Shown here piece by piece: positions 9,415-21,384 of a stretch of 64,000 nt of DNA (within the stretch, counting starts at the first letter, position 1; every line of letters starts with the position of its first letter). The translations under genes were made by a program, and so were the position numbers. Under the pieces are notes generated by a model. The model saw only the letters and a list, made by a program, of their open reading frames with translations, was not told the DNA's origin and did not search any database. The stretch spans positions 310,001-374,000 of the forward strand of contig BQMF02000047.1 in the NCBI GenBank assembly GCA_027922465.2, in the 5' to 3' direction. This DNA comes from Turritopsis dohrnii (Eukaryota > Cnidaria > Hydrozoa > Anthoathecata > Oceaniidae).

Positions 9415-12400
9415 ATGAAGGACAGGTTGAAAGTTGGTAACCGTATCACTTGCATCATTGAGCAAGCTGAAACAAATTTCATTATCGTCTCCTTTCGTTC
9501 TTCCGGAAATTGTTATAGAGGTGTATTAATAAATGAGAACAATTCCACAGTAAGAAGGTGAGTTTATTTATTTCATATCATTCAGTTATTAATCTTACAT
9601 ATTTTTGCAAGATTACATAAATCTTCCACATAGTTTTGACCTGTATCTGCAATTAGTGAGATTGAGCTTTAAATGAGGAAGTCAAGTCATGGTCATCTTT
9701 AACATAAACAATCATCACCTTCCGAAAGGTAATAAAATTATTATTATAAATTTTCTTGTGATTTAAAATAAAATTCACCATTTCATATAATTAATAATAA
9801 AGACATATTTTTTAAAATATATTTATATTTTTAAAAAACGAAGCTTTTCGTAAGTAAACTTACATCATCAGGTTTCTTGTGATTGTTCTGCAGCATTCTA
9901 TCATGCTAAAAGATTTCGACAGTGTAACAAAAAGTTGATGGTTGTGAAATATATTATAAAGTGCACTTTCCACTCAATTCCACTGTTCGTTAATTTAATA
10001 ATAAATAATAACAAGTATATTGTTCATAATACATTGTCAAGAATATAAACTATAGCAAGGACTTTCAAAGGGATGTGATGAAAAATTATTTTTTGGGATA
10101 TATGATAGAGTTCTAAAATGTTGATTAACAAGTCTTTTTATACATATATACAGTTTTTCATAATTTTTCGTTGTTTTCGAGATATCTCAGTTTCAAGATG
10201 TTAAATTTGGTTTATGCAACGCATAATTATGATGTAATAAGTGAGTAGTTAAAATTTCTCATCACATTTACTGATATATAAATGAATAATTACATCCTTG
10301 CACTTTATGGATCAAGAATTCTAAGTGAAATGATATGATGAAGTATGAACTAAGAATATTTAGTAGTTCAAAAGTTACAGACATCAACAGTACACTCTCC
10401 TATTATATACATTATAATTATGCATTGCATGATGTTTTTTAATTGAAATATCAGCGAAAGGAGAGGTGATTTTCAAAAACTGTAAAAAGACTTGTTTTTG
10501 AGCTCTATTATGTACCAAACTATCATGTCATATCAGGATCCCTTAATGACAACATATTTTTTTCATATAACAGTGTTATCCCTTCTTACAAATATTATGG
10601 TATTTATTACAATTTTCTAATCAATTTTCAATTTTCAGTTGATAAAAGGCCAGGTGCTCTATTATAATATGATACTTTCATTCATTTCCATCATCATTAT
10701 AAGTGTCTGCTAAAAATTACTCAGATTTTAATGGAAACAAGAAACAAGAAAATGATTAAGAGCAAATTAAGAAATACTAGCAAAGTATTTTTTAAGTCAA
10801 AAAAGTCATATATTGGGATGTGGAGCTGTGGATGTTGAAATTATTGTATAAAAAATATATAAAGCTTGCTTATTATGTATAAAGCTTGTAGAAAAACACA
10901 TGTCTTCTTCCAATAAAATAAAAACAGTAAGTAATCATTTAAAAAATCCAAAGTTCTATTACTTTTAGACTGAAATGTCAAGGTTTCTTCTAAGACAAAC
11001 CTATAATTAGGAAAAGCAGGACACTAGACAACCATCTTTGCACATTGTATTAGGTGTGAAAAGGCACAGTCATAAGTGAAAACAATATGTACTTTTAAGC
11101 TGTTTATCAGTAGCTTGATAGAAAATTCTTAATTTTTGGAATGTTGATTTTATTTCATTCTTATTTTGGCCAAATCTGAGGTTCATGTTCTTATTAAAAT
11201 ACAGATATGTGTACTGTAATAATATTGTAGATTTTGTACTTATAATTTGATAAAAATGTTTGAACAATGAATGTAAATATGTAAATAGACAGTTACTTAA
11301 TTCAAATTATAAAATGAATGAGGAACGTATTGAAACAAGTAAAACTCTTATTTTTTAAGAATACTCTGTTTGTGTTTTTGTTCAAAAGGGGTTATTTTAA
11401 TTAATATCAGGCTTGGTGTCGGTGCCAAAACATTGATGACCTAATTAATAAAAAGACTTTAGGCATAAGGCTCATCTCAGCATTTGAACAAATTGATTTA
11501 AACCTATTGTTCTTATTTTCATTTTTATTTTTGTTTGTGTTTTGTTAGTTTTTTTTGTAAATGCTCCTCATACATAAAAGATGGAAAATTACAACAAAGA
11601 ACTCTCTCCATGTTGTCTTTTCTGTGTCTTTTTTCTTCATACTATAAAAGTTTCCTGGCGTATATACATAACAAAAATGAACTGAGGCAGAATAAGAGCA
11701 ATTTAAGATGTGAATTTTCTTGCAATTCTCTTGATAAGCGAAGTTTAGTACCTTTTTCAATATTGTTTCTCTACTGTGTTGCATTACAAAATAAGTCAGT
11801 TAATGTAAATAAGAACAAGACTTAAATTTGAAAAAAAAGATTTAATTTTATTATTATTATTATATTATATTATATTATACAAATTTCTGGAAGTAGGTGC
11901 CTTTAACACCAGGTTCAATCTTTGACGACTTGTCGAAATCGAGTTTGTCGGGAGGCTGTTGTTTCGACGAGATTCAGATTGATATCGAACATGATACCAG
12001 CACTTTTCCATAATTTGTCGAGTCGACTTTTGAACGTATTGAGTGATGGTGCTTGCACAACGTCTAGTGGCAGGTTATTCCATTGTTCCGCAACTCGATT
12101 TTGAAATGAATATTTTTTAACGTCTTTAAGACACTTTTGTCGGGTAATCGTGAATTCGTGACGACGTAAATTGTGTTTTTGACTATCCTGAGATCGAAAG
12201 CGAAGAAAATTTCCAATAGCTTCTTTGTCATAAAGGTCATGGGTGATCTTATACATCTCGATCATGTCGCCCCTATATCGACGATACTGCAGAGATGGAA
12301 GGTTCATGATCTCCAATCTTTCCTTGTAGCTAAGGTTTTTCATTCCAGGTATCAATTTTGTTGCGCGACGTTGTACATCTTCGAGATGAGAGATCTGTCG

Positions 12401-15400
12401 TTGCAGGTGAGGGTTCCACACGGGAGCACCATATTCGAGGTGGGGGCGTACAATACTTGTGAACAGCAGCTTGAAACAATCCTTATCTAGGTAGACAAAC
12501 GTTCGCCGTAACATACCAACAAGAGCATTAGCTTTTTTCACCTTTTCGTTAATGTGTTTTTCAAATGAAAGATGCTCATCGAAATTTATGCCTAGGTCAT
12601 TCACATCTGATTTTTGCATGAGGACAGTGCCATCCATTACATACTGTGTTGCACCAGGATACTTCAACTTTGACTTTATTTTCATGTGCTCACATTTTTC
12701 CGGATGGAATTTCAATAAGAAGGTATCTGTCCGAAGCAGTAATTTGTTTAGATCGCTTTGTAGGTTAGCAGCATCAGCCATGGTTTCAATTTCTCTGAAT
12801 ATTTTCAAGTCATCAGCATACAGAAAAAGTTCTGACTCATCAACAGTTTCAGCTATAGTGTTTATGAAGATAACAAAAAGCAATGGACCTAGGACCGATC
12901 CTTGGGGCACTCCTGACATTACGGGAAATACATCGGATTTGTTTTTGAATGCAAGTTCTAAAGATAAGAACGAAGTGATGCTGAAATTTGAAAGCTGGTT
13001 TTCTTAATGCTAAGAACACAACTCAGGCTCAAAGAGGTCAGCAAGCCTCGGATGAGATTTTACTTTTAAAACATGTAATTGGTTTATTTTCAAATTCAGA
13101 GTATTCCTAACTAAATTTATTTTTCAAAATCAGTATGATTACATATAAAGGTTACTTTTGATTCTTTTAAAAATATATATTTTAATTCAATACACTAACA
13201 GTATAGATGTTTCAAGGATTGTACTTGCTATAGGAAGCAGGGATGAAAAAGACACCAAACATAACAACCATGTTAAGTATAAAGTTTCCATAAACATTTT
13301 AAACATATTTTTTTAATTTCAGGCCTCATTGCTCTAACCAATGTGACATACGAAGTCATTACATTTTCAATTCAATTACCGTTGTACTTAAAAGTATAGG
13401 ACTTTCAATGGGTGTGTAATTTAAGATAGGATAACACCATTTATAAATGAAACCAAGGATTGTAATCAATGCATTATTTCAAACACGTTAAAAACATAAA
13501 ATAAGTCTTGATAATGTAACTATGTTATGAAAAGCTTCGTATAGAAAAAAGAATATATGTTTTTAATGTGTTTGAAATAATGTATATTGAATTTTTGGCT
13601 GAATTTTTGACAATAAAATGAAGAGTTTTTCTATTGAGATTTGAGAAGCTAAAGTCTGAAATACATTATCCATTTAAACGGATCAGTTTAAATGAACCAG
13701 TTAAATTTTTATAATGTATACACTAACAAATGATAGATTTTCACTTGTTTCTGTTTAAATGGAAAGCATCTGAAAAAGTGTTCAACTTTCATCCATCTTT
13801 TTCTCTACTGTTTTCTTAATTTCTATTGTTTTAAATAAAAGAGCAAGTGAACGGGTGAGGTCACACAAGATACATGGCAAATTAAAAAGGAATATATAGT
13901 ACACATTCTGTTAATGTGAATGCCGCTTAATTTGAACATTCTTTATTTTGAACAAATTCTTCAGTCCCTTGAGTTTGGTTTATATTTTGTGCCGCTTAAT
14001 TCGAACTTCGTTAATTCGAACAGTTTTTTTGGTCCCTAGGCTAAAAAACGCTTGTTAATTCGAACTTTTGGGCACTATTAATCTAAAACTGTCTTTCTTC
14101 TCACTTCTTCTCGTTTGATGCTGTCGACGTGCAAGAAAGATGTAAGAAATTTATGTAGAAGATGTAGAATGTAAAAAATCTGAATTCTTATTTTTCCCAA
14201 TTATCCCATAATTGGAACATTCGCTAATTTGAACAAATTTTTCGGTCCCTTGAGTGTTCGAATTAACGGATGTGTACTGTAATGAGGTAAACAGCTAGGA
14301 AAATACAGTTTATTTCTTTTTGTATGTTTTACAAATTTTAAAACATTCTGCTTTGATGCCCAAAGCAGAAACATAATGAAAACACGGAAAGAAGAAGTTG
14401 TTTATGGGACATTTCTTCTCCTTTGTATTGAGATAGAGATCAGTATTTTTGTATTTGTCTTTATTTTCATTCAGAAATTCTTTCAAAAGTGTAGTATCCA
14501 GTCCTAGCTTGTTGCATCAAAAGTTAATCTAAATATATACAGTATTATAATATGAATGAAATCCAAAAAGAAATGTTGATGTCTTTACCCCATTAAGTCA
14601 ACCTATAGCAAGATAAAAGTCCTTTGGCATAATGCTTGGCATGATATGATGTTACTACAATGTGACAGCTGTACTTCAAGAGCAGTTGTTCATTTTGCAT
14701 TTTGTTCTGAATGTGTACTATGCAATGTCTTTTTGTTCATAATTTTATTAATATAACTTTCTCTTCTGTAACAAAATGGCTTGTTGTCAAGCGTTTTGTT
14801 GTTATAATAAAAGGGGTAGGACAAAGTGACATGGAGAGACAATTTCGTCTTTTTCTCTTCCTAATCCTATACAAGAGAAACATCATGCTTAAAGATGCCT
14901 ACAATCGGGACTGTCTTTACTTTTAAAACTTTTAAATTTGGAGAATGGAAGAACGTTTGTAGTGATCATTTTCATGATGATTGTTTTGAAGTAGATTGTA
15001 TCACTGCCGCTCATGGGTATAAGAGATTGTTGCAGATGTCATTCCAACAATCTTCAGTTACAAATTGCATGTGTTAGTTGAATATTTGAACAATTACGTG
15101 ATGATAGTTTAAAATCTTCTTTTGATGCTATTAGAGGACTTTTCACAAATTTTGGAAAATGTCTTTCATTTTCTACATTTTGTAAGGAGTTATTGAAGCG
15201 AAAGTTGTTTTTTTGACATTTTTGACTTTCCTTTAACACTAGATAATTGTGAAGATAATGATGAATAAAAGAACTGTGTTAACAAAATAAATAACAATGA
15301 AAAAATAAATATCTATATCACAAACAACACCAATAAAAGATAAAAATTCATATCAAAACAGACATGTCATTGACGTAAAAATCCTCTGGATTGCATAGAT

Positions 15401-18400
15401 TTTTATATTATTTCAATAATTTGGAAATTACAATCAAAAATGGTTTTTTATAATACTAAGCCACAGAATGATAATTTTTAATAGAAAGTAGTGTAACTGT
15501 TGTACTAAGGACATGTCAAGTCATCATGATCTAAATAATGTCAAGGTTAAAATCATCAGTCAGTATCATTTTTTTAAATTGTGCCGCAAACAGTTTCAGT
15601 GTAAAAGTTACCATCCACGGAATGTTTATACAGTTTCCCTGTCCCAGTATAATTTTCATAATCTAAACATTTAACCTAATCTTCTGGTTTTTGCTTGAGT
15701 CCATTTCCATAAGTGTAGTTGTAGTAAAAATTTGCTGGCTTTGCTCTGACGACACAAGATGGATTTTATCCTTTATTTTTAGAAACAAACTATAATAAAG
15801 ACGTTTCAGTACTTTCAGTGCTTTCAATACAAGTACTTGTATTACATGGTTTCGAGAAAGCATCTTTCCAGAATACTACTGTTATGGAACATTTCTTCTG
15901 AAAGGCACATGAATATTCTATTTAGTAGGTACTAGCAAACCTATGGATGTTATAGGCACCAACACGTGAAGCAAATTTTAGTTTTGAAATCATTCATTTG
16001 CCCTGTTCAAAGTGATGATGTTCTTTTGAATGACAGTAGAATTGTGTTTGAATTGTACGAAAAGTTGGAATTATAAATTGTCTCTTGATGTTTTTATGAG
16101 TAATAGAAGAACCAAATTGTTGGTTCAAACTTTTCATAAATTTATTTAAGTGATGTATGATGAAAACAAGAATAAGAATCAAATTTGTTATTAATTATGT
16201 TAAAGTAAAAAATACTGTCTGTGATTGTGTGTAATGTTGATTAAGAGTCTATGTGTAGAATATTAACAGGTTTTCAGTTTTTCTTCGATTTTCTGTCTTT
16301 GATCATTCATGCACACAAACTTGTGCAAGTTTTTTTTTTTTACATTTATACTGTAGTACTCTAGTGTATTCCTTGGCATTATTGTAATTTTCGCTACAGT
16401 ACACTACAGTTAATACGCATACTTAAACATGGAACCATCATCAACCTACACAGGGTGTACCTTAAGGGAATTAATTTTCTCGAAAAGTTTGATTTACCTC
16501 TATCCGCGAAAAATAGTTCCCGCGAAATTCGAAAAACATTTCAATCCGCGAAAGTAAATTCCCGCGAAATTTCTTTGAGTATTTGCAATTTTCGAAATTC
16601 TGGTCAAATTTCCAACGATTTTGACTTAGAAAACTATCTTTCGACGAGATTCTTCTTATTTCGTGATAAATGTAGCTCTTGAATGTCCCTACTTTACTGT
16701 TACTGTTTTCTTATTATGAAGTATTTTTTCTTGTTTTTGATCTCTTCCTCGTTTTTGGCACACCTGTATCGAGAGTGTGAACATCTCTGCTTGTACTTTT
16801 TTCCAAGAAACATCCGACAATTCACAATACAATCTATTGAATACTTTCTTATACATCTTCAGTGTTTGAGTTCTTGACTTTAAAGTTCTTAGTTAGTAGC
16901 TATATTCATTAGTGTCTTTGTAATTACTTTTTAAAGGATAGGATATTTAACGTAGAATAGGTTTTTTGTTTTTTTTATTACTTTAAACTTTCTTCGCATT
17001 TTTTCACCATTTTGCTTAATATGACCAAATTTCTGTTTAAAAAATCATCAGTCCACGAAAATCTTCATTTCCCTTTGAACGCGAAAATAAGCTCCCGCAA
17101 AATCTCCATTGAAAACAAAACCGCGAAATTTCTATAAAAAAAAAATCCGCGAAAATAAGTTCCCGCAAAAATTCATTCCCTTAAGGTAGGCAGTTTTTCT
17201 AAGTAGTTTCAAGTAATTTTGTTCGAATTGCATTTTACCGTTTCATAGTCTTCCTCTAACGATTTTTCATCAAGTTTTAATAGATTGATACTACAAGGAA
17301 TTGTCAAACCATGACTTGGTGTTTGAAACTGACATCCCTAGAATATATTAATACATTTTGATGATAAAACCAATAACCATACCTGAGACAGAACTATCGG
17401 ATAAAGCTATCGAGTAAAAAATAAGAATCGATATGCTAAAACTGTCAATTCTATCAAGGACTGAGTTGTTCAACTCAGGTCAAATTCTCATATATAAACA
17501 TCTAATGGCGGTGCAAATTAGCGCCACTCGTGAAGATAATGCCAATAAGGATGGGCGGAATAAAGGCATTAGGAAAATGATATTTTTATGAATGAATGTT
17601 TGATTGCGTTTAATGGAGAAACAAATCAAATCTTTTTACTTCTATCTTCTAGAACCATACCGTCGGATTTTTTTCCCATTAAAGAAGTTTTAGATCAGGA
17701 GACAACGGTCAATTTTTGCAATGAAATTGCAAATCGTGAGTTGGATAACTCGTCGACAACCACAAGAAGCAAAACATCGAAACTGTCTTATATAATCTTG
17801 GACGATTATGACTTACCAAACAGTAACGATAACACCTCAGCTATTGGTATGTCACCCATTGATTCGATAAGAGGGCTTGTTGAAAGCATCGATACAAACA
17901 AAGTGTTATCCATACATTCTCTTTCGTCTCGTAAGAACACGACATTCTCTAGTAAACTAAAAGTAGCCGACCAAAGCAAGAAGGAAGGAAATTCACACAA
18001 TATGAAAGTCAAACCTATACAGGAGAATTTTAATAGTCCCAAGAAATCAGGACTTCCAATTTTGGATTCAAATTCGAAACTTTTAAAATCCCCAGTCAAG
18101 ATATTGAATCGTTCGTCCAACACACAGTCTATATTTAGTTTATTTCCAGCCGATGAAAGTGGTTCTGCTAATATTGCATGTAAGACAGAGCCTGATTCCC
18201 TAACCGTTCCAGTATCGACACCTTCGGATATGTTGAAGGGATCACAGAAATCACAAGCTAGAAAGCGTAAGTTAGAAGATCCCTTGATAAGTGGAAATGA
18301 TGATAAAAAACCAAAAGAAGATTCAAAAACATTCGCTTCAATGAAAGTTTGTATTCCTATGAAGAACATCAAGAAAGAGACGGCTGACAAATTACTCTCG

Positions 18401-19966
18401 ACTAATGCAGATACAAAAACTTATACTGACAGTCTGCAGAAGAAGAAGAAACGGAAACGGAAGGGTCTTCTTTTGCAAAAGAGAAAGAGGCCAACTAAAT
18501 CTCACATTTCCGAAGATTTGAAATCGGATTCTTGTTTGCCCCAGCCACAAGCAACTACTCGCGTGATAAAACCACGGACATCTAAACGCGTTGATCCGAT
18601 ATTGATTGCCCTCAAAAACATTAAAAAATATGATTCTCTACGAAAGAAAAGAAACTTACATAACTCTATTCCAATGTTAGATGATAGCAAACCAGTGTCG
18701 TTACGGAAAAGACGAAATACTAGAAGAAATGCCAAAAAAACGAGATTGAATGCCAAAACGAATGTTAGAGATCCAGTAGTGACGCAAAAACAGGTAAACA
18801 CAGCAGTAGATGATGGAGATAAAGTTTCAGGAAACGAGAATGAAACTGAAAGGACAAAATTTGTCGACGATTATAAACCTGTGTGTTTGGATCAATCTGA
18901 AGAGACACAAGAATTCACAAGATCTGAAGTTGAAAACAATAATCTCTCTGAAGTGAATGAAGGAATTCAAATAGAGACAAGTAAGTTAACTTCTACCACT
19001 GATCACACGGAGACGACGACGGAGAGAAAATCGTCTTCACCAAACAGTGTAGACTTGCTTTGTCACGAAGCAGGCTTTACGATCAATGAGACAGGGGCAA
19101 TGAAAGAGACTGTATTCGTGTGTAAACCACGCACTAAAAACAGAAGGAAACCCATTCAAGTCTTTAAGTCGTTACCAAACCCTGCCGAAGAAAAACGGAA
19201 GCAGGAAGAGATGACCGGAAGTCGAAATGTTGAGGAAAATAAATCAGAAACCGTCCCTATTTCCAGACGTAGAAGTCTTTTACAGAAAGGTCACAATACC
19301 AGATTCCGTGGTACCAAATCAGTTCTTCCCTGTTTGAATATATCACCACGAAGGAGTAGAAAACCGAAAAAAGAGACTTCCTTGCCTGCAGAAAGACAGT
19401 CTGAAAAATTCTTTGAAGATAAAGATGACTGTTCAGATGTTTCTACTTTACCTTATCATGCCATCAATGAAGTGGATAAACTTGAAAAAGCTTCGAGTTG
19501 CGGCAGCAACGATATAGATGATTTTGACACTTTGAACAGCTCACCAGAACGCAGGGCTTCAGATCAAGAAAGCGTACAAACAACAGACCACAAAGAAAAA
19601 AGTGCAAAAAACCGCAAGAGAAAGAAACCGCAACTAATGATATTTTTCGAATCTCTGAAACCACTAACGCGGTGTAACAATGAAATACGCGTTGGTGACG
19701 TGGTGTGGGGAAAATGTCAAGGACACGGTTGGTGGCCAGGTCACGTGCTTTCGTTTTCGAAATTCGCCGAAGACACGCCGGTTGAAGAGCGTGAAGCACA
19801 AGTTTCTTGGATGAACTCAAATACACAATCACTGATGACCCTTAAAGACCTGAACTTGTTTCTTCCTTATTTTCGCAAACGATTCAATGCCAGTAAGAAA
19901 GGCATGTATTGCAAAGCTGTACTGGAAGCGCAAAATATGTGTAAAAGAAAATACGGTGTCTTGTAA
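9415..19966 (+). CDS. PWWP domain-containing protein 2 (PWWP2A/B-type), two coding exons
   Basis: Vertebrate PWWP2A/B are chromatin readers that bind H2A.Z nucleosomes and methylated H3K36 and recruit NuRD/HDAC. Coding exons: 9415-9557 and 17653-19966, joined in phase 2 (donor AAG/GTGAGT, acceptor CTTCTATCTTCTAG), giving 818 residues. Exon 1 holds the conserved N-terminal block (VGNRITCIIEQAETNFIIVS then FRGVL-like YRGVLI), which runs into IPSDFFPIKE in exon 2, matching the vertebrate IPVTVFPKRE segment. The middle is long, charged and low in complexity with basic patches (KKKKRKRKG, RKRRNTRRNAKK), likely disordered and nuclear. The last 100 residues form the PWWP domain (VGDVVWGKCQGHGWWPG, VSWMNSNTQS, RFNASKKGMY), as in PWWP2A/B. 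A frame upstream of 9415 stays open only to 9334 and lacks ATG, so the start is chosen as the first in-frame ATG; a further 5' exon is possible. The single coding intron is about 8.1 kb and full of repeats. A poly(A) signal is at 20152. Confidence 0.85.
9558..11849. other. PWWP2 intron, left part
   Basis: Intronic AT-rich sequence. I see no gene, RNA or clear transposon here; two stretches (10100-10560) share phrases such as TCATAATTTTTCG-type AT-rich text in rough inverted sense, too weak to call. Confidence 0.35.
11850..13010 (-). mobile_element. 5'-truncated LINE (CR1/jockey-like) in the PWWP2 intron
   Basis: Non-LTR retrotransposon 3' half in antisense to PWWP2. Homology begins near 13010 within the reverse transcriptase palm, and the 3' side ends in an ATT/ATATT microsatellite (about 11843-11880), as many CR1-like LINEs do. 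5' truncation is the usual outcome of incomplete target-primed reverse transcription. Confidence 0.8.
11915..12919 (-). pseudogene. LINE reverse transcriptase, C-terminal part
   Basis: 334 open residues. The start contains the RT motif SGVPQGSVLGPLLF and, about 20 residues later, the catalytic LYADDLKIF (F/YADD). The thumb and C-terminal part follow with the typical WNPHLQ, LEDVQRRATKL, LPSLQYRRYRGDMIEMYKI and WNNLPLDVVQAPSLNTFKSRLDK. Upstream reading continues in another frame for some 25 residues (to about 13005) with SFLSLELAF-like fingers sequence before an in-frame stop. The fingers, endonuclease and ORF1 are absent, so it cannot be autonomous. The open frame suggests a fairly recent insertion. 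Confidence 0.88.
13897..14279. mobile_element. Pogo/Tigger-type MITE (AATTCGAAC family), TA-flanked
   Basis: A 383-bp element with inverted ends (TAGTACACATTCTGTTAAT left; CAGTACACATCCGTTAATTC on the opposite strand at right), flanked by TA (13895-13896; 14280-14281). It holds repeated GTTAATTCGAAC and a TTTTTCGGTCCCTTGAG motif, the latter also present in the MITE at 35602-36202. No coding sequence. Confidence 0.7.
14776..15060 (+). pseudogene. Decayed THAP zinc-finger domain
   Basis: Different frames give the pieces of a THAP domain in order: MACCQAFCCYNKRGR from 14776 (first Cys pair; the family start is usually CC..GC.NRRG), then after stops and frameshifts WKNVCSDHFHDDCFEVD (C-x2-H pair and the usual following residues) and HGYKRLL. 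Downstream pieces (15080-15240; LFTNFGKCLSFSTFC) may continue the gene. No intact frame remains. THAP domains occur in P-element-type transposases and in host factors; which source is not clear. It lies within the PWWP2 intron on the same strand. Confidence 0.55.
16460..17186. mobile_element. TA-flanked MITE with CCGCGAAA subterminal repeats
   Basis: 727 bp with inverted ends CCTTAAGGGAAT / ATTCCCTTAAGG, flanked by TA at 16458-16459 and 17187-17188. Both ends carry several CCGCGAAA / CCCGCGAAAT blocks. The interior (16680-17000) shows no recognisable coding sequence. TA duplication suggests the Tc1/mariner/pogo superfamily. Confidence 0.75.
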
Positions 19967-20151
19967 TGTATCATTTCTGTAAACGCGTTCGATCGAATAT
20001 TTTTCTCGTTGTTTATGTTTCCTTTTATTTTTTTAAAATTGTTTATGTTGGCTAAATGTTTCCTTTGTCTCTAAAGTTAGTGTTGTTGTTGTGTGTAATT
20101 TTGAACTAAATCCTGAAGTTGCTATTATTTTATGGCGTGTCCATGTTTACA

Positions 20152-20157
20152 AATAAA
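20152..20157 (+). terminator. Poly(A) signal of the PWWP2 gene
   Basis: AATAAA 186 nt after the stop codon at 19966. Confidence 0.55.
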
Positions 20158-20607
20158 ATTCTAATGGTGTAGGGAGAACATAAACAAGACTTCGTTTCCC
20201 AACGTGTTGTCGTTTTAGTTTCCTTGAAAACGTATGAGTGAGACAACATGACTGCGAATTCGTGGATCGTTTCTTTAAATAATTGGATGATTTAGATTTC
20301 GCCCAATCAAATCACAGAAACAAGTCACGTGTACTCCTTTCGAATTAATATGGCTTGTTGTTTGCAAATTTATTTTGTTTTTATTTGATTTACTAAATAC
20401 GAATTCTTCTTGTGTTGTCGCTATTGTTGATATTATTTTGTGTGTTTTGGTCGTCTTCCAACAGTTTCATCTTTGCCATTGCAGTAGCTACCATTCCCTT
20501 CAGTTGACTTTAAATGAAAGCTGAAACGATTATATTTATTTTCAAAAGAAATTTACTACATTCTCTGAGTGTATTATTCCCTTCGACTCTTATTAAGATT
20601 TTAACTG

Positions 20608-20770
20608 CACCCGCTTGTAAGTGATCGTACTTGAAATGTCCCCAATGAAGACTGCGCCTCCTTGTAAGTGATCGTAGTTAAAATGTCCCCAATGAAGACT
20701 GCACCTGCTTGTAAGTGATCGTACTTGAAATATCCCCAATGAAGACTGCACCTCCTTGTAAGCACCTCCT
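20608..20770. repeat. 47-bp tandem repeat, about 3.3 units
   Basis: CTTGTAAGTGATCGTA recurs at 20614, 20661 and 20708, with CTTGTAAG again at 20755: an exact 47-bp period. Each unit includes TGTCCCCAATGAAGACTGCA with small changes. Confidence 0.85.
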
Positions 20771-21384
20771 TCGACAGAAAACTGGAAATAAGAAGAGCGA
20801 GTCAAAATCTTTACCGATTGATTTTCGATTCAATTAGGAAGCCTAACGCACTACGGAGATGTGCTGGTTGTGAAACTAAAGCAGTCAACAGTATGTATTA
20901 TATTCATTCAAGGGAAAACATTACTCTTTTTGATGAGTTATGTCGGTTTTATACCACTTAAAACATTTGTGACGATTACTAATCACCATTTTTCAAACAC
21001 GTCAATTCAATTCAAGAACACTGAATACATTAAGTTTTAATTATTTATTTTCGAATAATAATACTCCAATCCCAGTAAACAAAATCGTTGATGGAGAGAA
21101 TTTTTATTGAAATTGCGTGCATATTTATATAGAAATGCACTCCTTCGCAGAGATTTTTTAACAAATGTACGGGCTGGAATAATATCAACAACAAGCCTAG
21201 GTTTCAAGGTTGATGATATTTTACGTGACATTTTTTCCATTGTTTTACTCAAAGTATAATAACAAAGTATATAACTGTATACGGAAACCGGGTTAAACTG
21301 ATTGTTGGCGATGAATAGGATTCCTAGAATTTCATGTTTATTAGTGTCATGAACACCATCACAAGTTTATTCAACTAAAACAAA

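Noticed and set aside
11535..11825. 96- and 79-codon overlapping frames in the PWWP2 intron
   Set aside because: Opposite-strand overlapping frames without motif; consistent with chance in intronic DNA.
17588..17652. ATG at 17588 as the start of a separate PWWP gene
   Set aside because: A polypyrimidine-AG acceptor at 17652 joins in phase to the 9415-9557 exon and restores a conserved segment, so this part is intron.
17806..18801. Minus-strand frames of 194 and 99 codons
   Set aside because: They are antisense to the PWWP2 coding exon; no independent motif or splice support.
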